Origin: Blastopirellula sp.
GTDB taxonomy: Bacteria > Planctomycetota > Planctomycetia > Pirellulales > Pirellulaceae
DNA length: 63,891 bases
NCBI GenBank assembly: GCA_002733575.1
Contig: NVWB01000013.1
Span: forward strand, 1-63,891
Direction of reading: 5' to 3'
The position numbers and the translations under genes are program-made. Shown in pieces: positions 1 through 8,586 of this stretch (its first letter is position 1; every line of letters starts with the position of its first letter). The notes below the pieces were generated by a model. The model had not been told where the DNA came from. It did not search any database and saw only the letters and a list, made by a program, of their open reading frames with translations.

Positions 1-16
1 CTGGCTACACGATATC

Positions 17-30
17 GTCCCTAACGGGAC
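17..30. repeat. Small palindromic repeat (GTCCCTAACGGGAC)
   Basis: The sequence GTCCCTAACGGGAC forms a 6-bp stem with a 2-base loop. The same element occurs inverted at 48457-48470 as GTCCCGCTAGGGAC. The rest of bases 1-96 holds no gene that I can support. Confidence 0.5.
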
Positions 31-96
31 TGAAAAAACTGAAAATGAAATGCTGACCTCGCGCAGAGCCGCGGAGAGAGGAAGAGCCGTGATCGC

Positions 97-390
97 CTAC
101 GAAAACACCCGGCGTAGTGTCAATGAGAAGATCAACGTACCCAGTCCGCAAACAGGGGCAACGATTACCATATAAAGAAGCCCTAACAACGCGCCCGATC
201 CACAAGCGCCCGTGCCAGGTGGCGGTGGTTCTTGGAAAAAAACCGAGGCATACATGAAGCTGCCATACGCGAATGGAATTCCGCCGGCGATTAACCCTGC
301 GGCGCAACAGAGAATCAACGAACTCCAAACACGCGGTTTGGGTTTTGAACTGGTTTCTGTTGGTGATTTGTAGGGTTCTTGGTCGGTCAT
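97..390 (-). CDS. Small two-helix membrane protein, unknown function
   Basis: Encodes 97 residues. The first about 20 residues are polar (start MTDQEPYKSP) and are followed by two hydrophobic stretches, roughly residues 22-48 and 66-91, separated by a short proline-rich loop (QEPPPPGTG). This fits a small inner-membrane protein with a cytoplasmic N-terminus. Many planctomycete genomes carry short proteins that start with a similar polar Asn/Pro/Tyr-type leader before one or two helices, but I do not recognise a named family. It lies downstream of, and on the same strand as, the TPR gene, 25 bases away. No catalytic motif is visible. Confidence 0.6.
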   Translation of the reverse strand: MTDQEPYKSPTETSSKPKPRVWSSLILCCAAGLIAGGIPFAYGSFMYASVFFQEPPPPGTGACGSGALLGLLYMVIVAPVCGLGTLIFSLTLRRVFS

Positions 391-415
391 ATTTGGGATT
401 GAGATTGTATTTTAG

Positions 416-1675
416 TTATTGAACTAAGGGTTCAATTGATGACTCAGTGGGATTTGCTTGGGGTAAACGATACGGTTTCTCTTGTTGGTAAAGGCGAAGC
501 CGTGCAGAGTATTTCTTTTTTACAGTGGGTGATGTAGTTTTCTTAATTGCTTCTTCTTGATATTTGATTGCGTTGTCAAAGTCACCTATTTCTGCGTATG
601 CAGCAGCAAGAGTGTCTATTGCTTCTACGTGTCTTCCATTAGATAATTTTAATGACATTTTTGCTGATTCAACAGCTTGAGTTCCGTCTCGTAGTTCATC
701 TTCTGGCGCACTTGACAGCAGTCGGGCTAAATAATCGTGGATTAAATAGTTGCTTGGATCTAGGCGAATTACATTTTTAAAGTCAGAGATTGCTGGTTTA
801 TATTTATGAATGGTTTGATATGCAATTGCTCTGTTTTGATAAGCAACAGCGAGTTTGGGATCATATTGAATTGTTTGAGTAAAGTCATTTATTGAATCTC
901 CATAATCTTTGTTAAGATAATAGGCAATTCCTCGTTGGATATATAAATTAGCGTTCATCGGTTTTAATTCGATTGCTTTGGAGTAGTCCTCAATTGAAAG
1001 TGATAACTCCCCAATTGGTTCATAACATTGTGCTCTTGATTCGTAGAGTTCAAAAGTATTTGGAAAAAAACGTACCGCAACAGAAAAGTCACGAATTGCA
1101 TTTTTATTGTTACCTTTGAGTTGCCAAGAGTTTCCACGTAAGTAATAGGCAGCACCGAAATCTGGATTCAATCGAATTACAGAGGTTGAATCTTGTATCG
1201 CTTGATCAAGGTTTCTAAGGATTATCCAAATGATGGCTCTCTTATGATAGGAGAGCACACTAAGTGCGCTCTTCGGGTCTATTTCTATCACTTTAGAGAA
1301 ATCTGCCAACGCTTTCTGATATTCCTTTTTTTCTTTTAATATAACACCACGAAAATAGTACGCTTTCAGATTCGTCGGATTGAGTTGAATTGATTTTGAA
1401 AAATCGATAGTCGCGTTTTCAAGTTTGCCCTTTAATAGATATGTATATCCACGATGATAGATCGCTACTTCATTATTGGGATCAAGTTTGATAGCATCCG
1501 AATAATCAATGATTGCTTTGTCATATTGACCTTGTTCATGCAATTCATTTCCGCGAGTGAGAAATTCTTCAGCGGTTTGGGGTTCAGCGGAAAAGGCTTC
1601 TGTCGAAATAATAGACACAGCCAATAACACGATGATGTAGTATCGAACTGTATTTCTAATTGGATCATTATTCAT
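416..1675 (-). CDS. Secreted tetratricopeptide (TPR) repeat protein
   Basis: The frame is open further upstream, but the start is placed at the ATG that gives MNNDPIRNTV, because it is followed directly by a signal peptide (hydrophobic YYIIVLLAVSII, likely cut near AFSA-EP around residue 30). The 419-residue product then consists of about ten TPR units of 34 residues, each with the usual pattern of small residues and a LDPxN-type end (for example AIIDYSDAIKLDPNN). TPRs are protein-binding scaffolds, so an exported scaffold or assembly factor is the reasonable inference. No enzymatic domain is attached. The partner is unknown. Confidence 0.85.
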   Translation of the reverse strand: MNNDPIRNTVRYYIIVLLAVSIISTEAFSAEPQTAEEFLTRGNELHEQGQYDKAIIDYSDAIKLDPNNEVAIYHRGYTYLLKGKLENATIDFSKSIQLNPTNLKAYYFRGVILKEKKEYQKALADFSKVIEIDPKSALSVLSYHKRAIIWIILRNLDQAIQDSTSVIRLNPDFGAAYYLRGNSWQLKGNNKNAIRDFSVAVRFFPNTFELYESRAQCYEPIGELSLSIEDYSKAIELKPMNANLYIQRGIAYYLNKDYGDSINDFTQTIQYDPKLAVAYQNRAIAYQTIHKYKPAISDFKNVIRLDPSNYLIHDYLARLLSSAPEDELRDGTQAVESAKMSLKLSNGRHVEAIDTLAAAYAEIGDFDNAIKYQEEAIKKTTSPTVKKKYSARLRLYQQEKPYRLPQANPTESSIEPLVQ

Positions 1676-2268
1676 AAAATCTAATCTCGATCTACGTTTT
1701 GTATTAATTGTTAGAGTCACCACATCTCCCACCCAACAAGCCACCATTATAGCCCTCAAAACTACCCGTGTCGTGGGCCAAATTCCCAATCTGCAATCCA
1801 CCATCTATGGAATATAATTCCCCGCAAACAGGCCTTCTAAAACCTGCTAAGGAAAAATAAACGCCGTTCTGCGGATTTCCACACTCGCTTTTTTTTTATT
1901 TTCTGCTAGACTACAGACATATTCCAAGCGGTGTTTTGGGCCAATTAACGGGTTGTTGGAGCGTGTCTCTGGCGAACTCGTTTTTTCGTATAGCGACCCA
2001 AAAACTGCTTATTGTGAAACTTGCCCCCATTGTCCCGCCTTAGGCAAGCTTCAACCCACCGTAGGGCTCTTTCTTCCCGCTGCCGAGGCTTTTCGCTTGG
2101 CACCCGGTGAAAAACGGCCCGTTGGCGAGGACCGAGTGAAAGCGAACGCTTTTGCTGACAGATGGCCGCCTGGTGTGATAATTTCAGAAATAAATTGATT
2201 GATATAGATTGAGTCGCTAGCGGTGTAAAGCGGCATTCCAAATGTAGTAAAGAGGTAGTGAGAACAGA
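1676..2268. other. Intergenic region, no supported gene
   Basis: Divergent spacer between the TPR gene and the sulP gene, about 590 bases. It contains a T-run (near 1890) and short open frames on both strands around 1950-2240. Their translations are rich in Arg/Pro, match no family I know and overlap one another, so I do not call them genes. Promoters for both flanking genes should lie here, but I see no convincing -35/-10 pair. Confidence 0.4.
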
Positions 2269-3957
2269 ATGATTGAGTTGTTGATTAAGCGAGATATTAA
2301 CCTAAAAAATGAAATTCTATCAGGCCTGACCGTGGCCTTGGCATTAGTGCCTGAAGCGGTGGCCTTTGCGTTTGTCGCAGGCGTTGATCCTTCAGTCGGT
2401 CTATGGGCCGCCTTCTTTGTCGGCTTCATCACGTCAATCCTCGGCGGACGACCAGGCATGATCTCAGGTGCTACCGGAGCCATGGCCGTGGTAATGACCG
2501 CCTTCGTGGTTCTCTATGGTTTGGAATTTCTACTGGCCGCTGTGATTTTGTGCGGCGTGATTCAAATAGTTTGTGGTCTGCTGAAGGTCGGAAAGTTTGT
2601 TCGCCTGCTGCCGCATTCGGTGATGCTCGGGTTCGTCAACGGTTTGGCCATTGTGATTGGCTTGGCTCAGTTTGAACAACTGCGGGAAAACCATCACGTA
2701 GTATTCGATGAAGTCGGTCAGACGTTTGGCATTCATGGCGATTGGATGAGCACCAGCACGATGTTGATTTCGCTGGCATTGATTGGGCTGACCATGGCCA
2801 TAATTTACTTCATGCCGAAGCTGACCAAAGCAGTACCAGGCACGCTGGTTGCCATTGTCGCCGTGACGTTGTTGGTTCAGTTTACGCCCATCCCATCGGT
2901 CACCGTTCAAGACACGATAACACACATGGATGGTGTTTCCGCGGAAAAGGCCGAGAAGACTCGGATGTTTGAAGCCGAAAAACAATCACTGGTCTACTCG
3001 AACGTGAACCCTCGAGGGCACGAAATTGCAGAGAGTAAATTAGTCGATATTCCTAAAACCGAAAACAGCCGCAAAGCTGGAGTCTTCGCAATTCCAAACA
3101 TTCCCTTCACCTTTGAAAGCTTGGGCATCATCTTCGGTTTAGGTTTGACACTCGCTTCAATCGGGTTAATCGAATCGTTGATGACACTCACATTGATTGA
3201 CGAACTGACTGAGACCCGCGGTTCGAGCAATCGCGAATGTATTGGGCAAGGAATCGCCAATATGGTTTCTGGCTTGTTTGGCAGCATGGGCGGTTGTGCC
3301 ATGATTGGGCAATCGATGATCAACATTCGTTCCGGCGGGCGTCATCGATTATCGGGCATAGCAGCGGCCTTGTTCCTGTTGTCGTTCATCATGATTGGCC
3401 CTTTGAAGACAGCCATCGGCATGATTCCTGTGCCTGTCTTGATCGGCGTGATGTTCATCGTGGTCATCGCTACGTTTGAATGGACCAGCTTACGATTGTG
3501 GAACAAAATTCCGAAGAGCGATTTCCTGGTAATTGTTGCCGTATCGGTAATCACAGTGATGGCCGACTTGGCGATTGCCGTCGCTTCTGGCGTGGTGATC
3601 TCGGCTCTGGTCTTCGCCTGGAAAAAATCACAACGAATTCAGGCCAAAGTGAATGAAGAAAACGGCGTGAAGAGATACGAACTGAGTGGTCCTTTGTTCT
3701 TCGGAGCGGTTACTTCGTTCAAAGAGATCTTCACCCCGGCAGAAGACCCTGACATGATCAATATCGAGTTCAAGAACTGTCGCGTCTACGATCACTCGGC
3801 CTTGGAAGCGATCAACGGTATATGTGCCAAGTATCGTGAGTTGGGCAAAAAGGTCAAGCTACAACATCTGTCAGAAGATTGCCAGAAGATCTTGGCGAAA
3901 GCCGATACGTTTATGGAAATTGAGTTTGACGATGAAGATTATGATATCGCCCAATAA
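2269..3957 (+). CDS. SulP family anion permease with STAS domain
   Basis: The 562-residue protein has the SulP/SLC26 architecture: an N-terminal membrane domain to about residue 450 (early GLTVALALVPEAVAFA and the conserved GGRPGMISGATGAMA segment) and a C-terminal cytoplasmic STAS domain from about residue 460 to 550. Members carry sulfate, bicarbonate or other anions, often coupled to H+ or Na+. A hydrophilic insertion of about 60 residues lies near 215-275 between helices. In a genome with many sulfatases, sulfate handling is plausible, but bicarbonate transport is equally possible and the substrate cannot be read from sequence. It stands alone as a single transcription unit that ends at a strong terminator. 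Confidence 0.93.
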   Translation: MIELLIKRDINLKNEILSGLTVALALVPEAVAFAFVAGVDPSVGLWAAFFVGFITSILGGRPGMISGATGAMAVVMTAFVVLYGLEFLLAAVILCGVIQIVCGLLKVGKFVRLLPHSVMLGFVNGLAIVIGLAQFEQLRENHHVVFDEVGQTFGIHGDWMSTSTMLISLALIGLTMAIIYFMPKLTKAVPGTLVAIVAVTLLVQFTPIPSVTVQDTITHMDGVSAEKAEKTRMFEAEKQSLVYSNVNPRGHEIAESKLVDIPKTENSRKAGVFAIPNIPFTFESLGIIFGLGLTLASIGLIESLMTLTLIDELTETRGSSNRECIGQGIANMVSGLFGSMGGCAMIGQSMINIRSGGRHRLSGIAAALFLLSFIMIGPLKTAIGMIPVPVLIGVMFIVVIATFEWTSLRLWNKIPKSDFLVIVAVSVITVMADLAIAVASGVVISALVFAWKKSQRIQAKVNEENGVKRYELSGPLFFGAVTSFKEIFTPAEDPDMINIEFKNCRVYDHSALEAINGICAKYRELGKKVKLQHLSEDCQKILAKADTFMEIEFDDEDYDIAQ

Positions 3958-3990
3958 GCGATGTGAATTGATCTGCTCAGAGATATAAAT

Positions 3991-4036
3991 AAAACCTTGC
4001 CTGCCAGAATTTAATAACTGGCAGGCAAGGTTTTTT
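3991..4036. terminator. Bidirectional rho-independent terminator
   Basis: A 17-bp perfect stem (AAAACCTTGCCTGCCAG at 3991-4007 pairing with 4018-4034) with a 10-base AT-rich loop and T-runs on both strands. It separates the convergent sulP and acetyltransferase-like genes and can serve both. Confidence 0.9.
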
Positions 4037-4040
4037 GTGC

Positions 4041-5186
4041 TTATTCGGCCGCTGCATCTTCGGCCGGACCGTAGTCATACATGCGATAGGTCTTGGTCCG
4101 TTTGGCTCCACCACGTTCCAGCGAAGACCGAGAGAGATGGTTGCTTTCCAATACCCAAGAGAACTCGACTTCTTTGATTCCCCACGCTTTGAGGTCAGGC
4201 ACAAGTCGATCAAGAATCACCAAGCCAATGCCCCAACGCTGGTACTCCGGCACGACATTGGCACTTAGCAGTCGCAGACGATCAATCTTCTTTCGGTTCC
4301 AAAGCAGGCGAATAAAACCAAACGGGAAGAGTTTGCCATCGATTAATTTGATGCGAGGATTATAGTCTAAAAGCCCAAAGACCGAACCGATCACTTTGCC
4401 ATCAATTTCACAGATGGTGGTCAACTCGGGGATGATCAGTTGCTTGAGCCCTTTGCTGGAATGTTCCATCTCGGCCTCAGTCATTGGGACAAAGCCCCAG
4501 GTGCCTACCAGTGATTTGTTGTAAACATCTAAGAAGGACCGGACGTCTTTGTCAAAGTTTTTTTTATCGAACCTGCGTAACTGCACATCAAAACGGCGTT
4601 TGGATTCATCGGCAATGAACTTGAGTTTGGGATCGAGCGTTTCGAGCATATCGATATGCCCCCAAAACGCGTACATGTCTTCGACTTTGCGGAAGCCATA
4701 GTCTTCTAGCAGCTTGGGGTAATAGCTAGGGTTGTAGGTCATCATGAACATCGGCGATTCATCAAACCCATCGACCAACATACCGCATTCATGATTCAAC
4801 GAAGGATTGGCAGGCCCTCGCACTTGTTCGATTCCATGCTCTTTGAGCCAAGCTCTGGCGGTATCAAACAGGGCGCCACAAACTTCTTGATCGTTAATGC
4901 ACTCGAAGAAACCGAAGAAGCCGCGGTTCTCTTTGTAACGCTCGTTGTGATCTTTATTAATCAAGGCCGCAACACGACCGGCCACTTTGCCATCTTTGAG
5001 GGCGATGAATGTTTGAATTGGGTTGTTGTCGTAAAACGGGTGCGGATCGTAGTTCAACATCTCTCGATGGTTTTGTCGCAGCGGCGGAATCCAAAGGGGA
5101 TCGCCTGCGTAGAGTTCCCAGGCAAACTGCATGAACTGCTTCTGTTGGCGTTTGTTTTCTACCGCGACAATCGAAATCTCTGGCAT
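4041..5186 (-). CDS. GNAT-like acetyltransferase family protein (YghO-type)
   Basis: The start is placed at the ATG giving MPEISIVAVENK (381 residues); an upstream extension would add a non-conserved leader. The protein resembles the long, uncharacterised N-acetyltransferase-like family (E. coli YghO type): an N-terminal FxxFxxxLYxxDPxWxPPL region and a C-terminal GNAT-like part with LLSANVVPEYQRWGIGLVILDRL, which matches the acetyl-CoA-binding V-x-P-x-x-Q/R-x-x-G-x-G/A element. The substrate is unknown. It is convergent with sulP and shares its terminator. Confidence is high for the fold and low for activity. Confidence 0.8.
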   Translation of the reverse strand: MPEISIVAVENKRQQKQFMQFAWELYAGDPLWIPPLRQNHREMLNYDPHPFYDNNPIQTFIALKDGKVAGRVAALINKDHNERYKENRGFFGFFECINDQEVCGALFDTARAWLKEHGIEQVRGPANPSLNHECGMLVDGFDESPMFMMTYNPSYYPKLLEDYGFRKVEDMYAFWGHIDMLETLDPKLKFIADESKRRFDVQLRRFDKKNFDKDVRSFLDVYNKSLVGTWGFVPMTEAEMEHSSKGLKQLIIPELTTICEIDGKVIGSVFGLLDYNPRIKLIDGKLFPFGFIRLLWNRKKIDRLRLLSANVVPEYQRWGIGLVILDRLVPDLKAWGIKEVEFSWVLESNHLSRSSLERGGAKRTKTYRMYDYGPAEDAAAE

Positions 5187-5509
5187 GGTGGCAGTTCCGC
5201 GTTTGGTGCAATGAGGTGGAGGCAAAAGGGTGCAATTTATCTTAACTTGAAACACCCTGTTCTTCTAAATCGGAAGATTCAAGCTATCAAGACTGTGATT
5301 TCTAGGTTTCGTGTGCGTTCCTTGCTGATTCATCATCGCAGTCGCCCTCTTAATCGATACAACTGTTTTATGCTACTTTCTAGATGGCCTGCAATGGTCA
5401 ATTTGGCATGAGATTGGAATTAACCGGTTCTCCCTGCTTGCGAAAAGTGGAGAAATGCCTAGTTTAGGGTTTAGAGAAAACTGAACGATCATTGCGAAAG
5501 GATACTCCC

Positions 5510-5713
5510 ATGTCTGAAACAAAAATTCGCGTCCGAGATAACGGCCCTTTTCTGGTAGAAGGCCCCATCACGTTAGAAGATGCTGCTGGCAACTCGTACA
5601 CCGTGGATAAACCAACCATCGCACTCTGCCGTTGTGGCCACTCAAAAAATCGCCCATTTTGCGATGGTGCGCATAGCAAATGCAACTTCGAGTCTAGCGA
5701 ACGTGCCAGTTAG
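5510..5713 (+). CDS. CDGSH iron-sulfur domain protein
   Basis: Encodes 67 residues. The motif CRCGHSKNRPFCDGAH matches the CDGSH (mitoNEET) signature, in which three Cys and one His bind a redox-active [2Fe-2S] cluster. Here the last part reads CDGAH in place of CDGSH, a common variant. The ATG at 5510 is chosen because AAAGGA lies about 8 bases upstream; a start 18 bases earlier in the same frame lacks this spacing. Bacterial members are small soluble electron-transfer or cluster-transfer proteins. No partner gene is adjacent. Confidence 0.9.
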   Translation: MSETKIRVRDNGPFLVEGPITLEDAAGNSYTVDKPTIALCRCGHSKNRPFCDGAHSKCNFESSERAS

Positions 5714-6049
5714 GCAGGGCTTATTAGTTAGACAGGGCTTACTGCTAGGCAAGTATTGGAGTCTGTAACTGGTGCTTTTTTCGCCTGTCGTTGGTCGATT
5801 CTATCGAAGACAATCCATCGACAGGTTTTCCCCAGCAACAGTCGTTACTTCAGCAGCAATTCTGAAATCGAAAACAGTTGCAGGGACTTGAGTTACGCCA
5901 ATTGTTTGATGTAATTCTCCGGTTTTCGAGTTCAATTTCCTGGTCGAGCTTACCTGCTGCTCATAGAATCCTTCCCACATCAATCGAGTTGCCTGGCAAA
6001 CGATTGTGATATGAATTGATTCAGCGCATTTCAACAGGAAACGAACGAC
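5714..6049. other. Intergenic spacer, no supported gene
   Basis: About 335 bases. Just after the CDGSH stop there is a short imperfect direct repeat (TTAGGCAGGGCTTA / TTAGACAGGGCTTA). No clear gene or terminator was seen. The promoter of the next gene must lie here. Confidence 0.35.
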
Positions 6050-7075
6050 ATGGAAGATCAACCCATCGAAGATACCACCTCTGAAACTACAGCCGAAGCT
6101 ACTACTGCCGAGACTATAGAAGTAGAAACTACTACAGCTGAAACTACTGCCGAAACTCCAGCAGCAGATGCCACAGCAGAAACTGTACCCGCCCCTCAGA
6201 TCGAAGATCAACAGGAAGTTGAACTCACCGAAGAGCAACTTGCGGCCCTAGAAACAGCATCACAGCCGTATGTTGGCCGCTGGAACAGCGTCGTAAGTAC
6301 CACCAACTGGGAAAAAGGCCGCATCATTCAAGAGTGGCGATCTGCTCTACAAGAAGAAGAAAATGTTCCAGCCACTGAATTTTCAGACGAAGCTTGGAGC
6401 AAACGCGTTGGCTGTGTCACCGGGCAGCATGTAGGCCGGTTGCGTCGCGTCCACGAACGCTTTGGCGATGTCAAAGACAAATTTGACAAGCTATTCTGGA
6501 GCCATTTTCAAGCGTCGCTCGATTGGAACGATGCCGAAATGTGGTTAGAAGGTGCCGTGCAAAATAAATGGTCGGTTTCCAATATGCGAAATAATCGCTG
6601 GGAAACGATGGGCAAGCTCGAAAGTGATCGACCCAACGAAGCCGACATTATCGTCGCTGAATTGGATGAAGACTTCGAAGCAGGCTCGAATACTCCTGGC
6701 GATATCACAGGCACCGTTGGCAACATGGACCCACCAAGTGGCGTGCCGGTTCCTGAGGGAGCAGACTTCGGCGATGAAGATCACCAAGGTGTGGCCCGCG
6801 AAACGAGTGGTGAGACCGAATACGAAGTCGATGCCGACCCTGCGAGTTTAATCAAACCGTTTGCCGAAATTGGCCAACTGCCCGAAGACGTTTTGGAAGC
6901 ATTCGATGCCTTCAAACTGGCCGTATTGAATCACAAAGCGGCAGGATGGCAAGAAATCAAACTGGAAGAAATGGTCGGTTGTTTAGAGTCATTAAAGGTT
7001 CTAGCTCAAGCACCCAGCGGATTGCCAAAAACGGTAACCGTTGCGGAAAAGATTGAAGATCAACCAGAAAGTTAA
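6050..7075 (+). CDS. Conserved planctomycete protein with acidic Thr/Glu-rich N-terminus
   Basis: Encodes 341 residues. Residues 1-60 are low complexity, made of Thr, Glu and Ala, as in a flexible acidic tail. Residues 70-210 look well conserved and helical and are rich in aromatic residues (YVGRWNSVVS, WEKGRIIQEW, LFWSHFQASLDWNDAEMWLE). The pattern WxKGxxIxxWRxxL with a later GQHVGRLRRVHERF suggests a nucleic-acid- or protein-binding helical domain, but I know no characterised member. The C-terminal third is again acidic with a helical end. No signal peptide, so it is probably cytoplasmic. It forms a single unit followed by a palindrome and a terminator. Confidence 0.7.
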   Translation: MEDQPIEDTTSETTAEATTAETIEVETTTAETTAETPAADATAETVPAPQIEDQQEVELTEEQLAALETASQPYVGRWNSVVSTTNWEKGRIIQEWRSALQEEENVPATEFSDEAWSKRVGCVTGQHVGRLRRVHERFGDVKDKFDKLFWSHFQASLDWNDAEMWLEGAVQNKWSVSNMRNNRWETMGKLESDRPNEADIIVAELDEDFEAGSNTPGDITGTVGNMDPPSGVPVPEGADFGDEDHQGVARETSGETEYEVDADPASLIKPFAEIGQLPEDVLEAFDAFKLAVLNHKAAGWQEIKLEEMVGCLESLKVLAQAPSGLPKTVTVAEKIEDQPES

Positions 7076-7081
7076 TTGATT

Positions 7082-7115
7082 GGGTAGCCCAGTTTGCTCG
7101 CAAACTGGGCTACCC
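7082..7115. repeat. Perfect 16-bp stem palindrome (CTACCC repeat family)
   Basis: GGGTAGCCCAGTTTGC (7082-7097) pairs perfectly with 7100-7115 around a 2-base loop. The outer CTACCC and inner GC-rich stem recall the dispersed repeats at 38951-38999 and 49151-49199. It has no T-run, so it is not itself a classical terminator. A proper terminator follows at 7167. Confidence 0.7.
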
Positions 7116-7166
7116 GTGCTTCACATAAACTTCCTAGTAATATAACCGCAAATCTTGTTCAATCAT

Positions 7167-7196
7167 AAAAGGCTCTCATTTGAGGGCCTTTTATTT
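7167..7196 (+). terminator. Rho-independent terminator
   Basis: AAAAGGCTCTCA pairs with TGAGGGCCTTTT (7181-7192) and is followed by TTATTTTG. It lies about 90 bases after the preceding gene and before the amidohydrolase. Confidence 0.8.
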
Positions 7197-7284
7197 TGCG
7201 CATAGATATTGAATCTTGCGGTGTTTTCTTGCCATAGTATGCTACATTTAAGTATGTCTATGACCTCTTGAATGGGAAACTTTT

Positions 7285-8550
7285 ATGCCGAAGCTCAACT
7301 GGCAGTCTGAGTTATCTAGCGAGATCAATCGCCTGGAGCCGCGATTGATTGAGTTGCGGCGTGAGTTGCATCAAAACCCGGAACCTTCAGGCGAGGAATA
7401 TAAAACCAGTCTAACTATTTACCAAGCACTCAGTGAACTGGGTTATCAAGTTCGCATGGGTTCTGAAGGTCGCGGTGTCATCGCAGACTGGCCCGAAGAA
7501 TCAAAAAATCAACCTGCGGTTTATTTGGCGTTACGCGCAGATATTGATGCCCTGCGAATTCATGATAAAAAACAGGTGCCCTATCGTAGCCAATGCGAAG
7601 GCCTGATGCACGCTTGCGGTCATGATGCCCACACGGCCCTGGTGTTTGGAGCGTTGGCTGCACTGAAAAAATTGAATGAAAAGAACGCACTGCCTTGGCC
7701 GATTCGTGTGCGGGGGATTTTTCAACCGGCGGAAGAAACGTGCGAGGGCGCCAAAATGATGATCGATGTAGGTGCCTTAGAAAACGTGGGTGGTATTTTG
7801 GCAACCCACATGGACCCTGGGCTTTCTTACGGAAAAGTGGGCATTCGCAAAGGTGCGTTGACCGCCAGTTGCGACAGTATCGTGTTTAATATCTTTGGTA
7901 GCAGTGGGCACGGGGCGCGTCCGCATGAAGCGAATGATCCGATTGCGGCTGCGGCCCAGTTGATCAATGCCCTCTATCTTTCGATCCCTCGCGTGACCGA
8001 CACGCAAGATGCCGTCGTGTTAAGCTTCGGTAAAATTGCCGGGGGACAAAACTCGAACGTGATTCCCGAAACAGTTTCGCTTGAGGGAACCTTACGCACG
8101 CTTGACCCTAAAGTTCGTGAAACTACGATTGCTCATATTAATCGAATCGCAGCAGGAATTGGGCAAGCGACAGAAACCAAGATTGAAATGAAAATCGATT
8201 TGGGAACCGATGCCGTGATTAACAACAAGGTGATGAATGGGTTTCTCAAACAGGCATGCATTGAAGTAATGGGGCCTGAAGCCGTTCACAAAATTCCACG
8301 TGCCAGTATGGGCGGCGAAGATTTTTCCTTCTACTTAAACCATGTGCCTGGCGCGATGATTCGATTGGGTTGCACTAGACCTGATGCGACCGAGCGGCAT
8401 ATGCTACACAGCACCCTGTTTGATATTGACGAGCGCGTGCTTAAAAACGGAGCCCAATTGTTGGCCAGCGCGGTCATTCGTGCTTTTGATGCAGACGAGC
8501 CTTGGTTGAAAAACCAGCAGGCTGGGGACTCTGGCAACTGGAGTATCTAA
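7285..8550 (+). CDS. M20 family amidohydrolase
   Basis: The 421-residue product is a metal-dependent amidohydrolase/peptidase of the M20 (peptidase D) type, like N-acyl-amino-acid amidohydrolases and IAA-amino-acid hydrolases. Visible signatures are MHACGHDAHTALVFGA (metal ligands and bridging Asp/His), the QPAEETCEGAKMM region, the dimerisation-domain GHGARPHEANDPI and the C-terminal MGGEDFSFYLNHVPGAM. It should remove an acyl group from an amino acid or amide in the cytoplasm, as no signal peptide is present. It lies 36 bases upstream of the carboxylate-amine ligase and is probably cotranscribed with it, which hints at shared gamma-glutamyl or amide metabolism (inference). Confidence 0.92.
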   Translation: MPKLNWQSELSSEINRLEPRLIELRRELHQNPEPSGEEYKTSLTIYQALSELGYQVRMGSEGRGVIADWPEESKNQPAVYLALRADIDALRIHDKKQVPYRSQCEGLMHACGHDAHTALVFGALAALKKLNEKNALPWPIRVRGIFQPAEETCEGAKMMIDVGALENVGGILATHMDPGLSYGKVGIRKGALTASCDSIVFNIFGSSGHGARPHEANDPIAAAAQLINALYLSIPRVTDTQDAVVLSFGKIAGGQNSNVIPETVSLEGTLRTLDPKVRETTIAHINRIAAGIGQATETKIEMKIDLGTDAVINNKVMNGFLKQACIEVMGPEAVHKIPRASMGGEDFSFYLNHVPGAMIRLGCTRPDATERHMLHSTLFDIDERVLKNGAQLLASAVIRAFDADEPWLKNQQAGDSGNWSI

Positions 8551-8586
8551 CTCACATTTTCGGCAAACAATGGAAAGCGATCAACC

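Noticed and set aside
1953..2241. Open frames of 81 and 98 codons on opposite strands upstream of sulP
   Set aside because: They overlap each other, have Arg/Pro-rich translations with no family likeness and no ribosome-binding site; more likely a repeat or promoter region.
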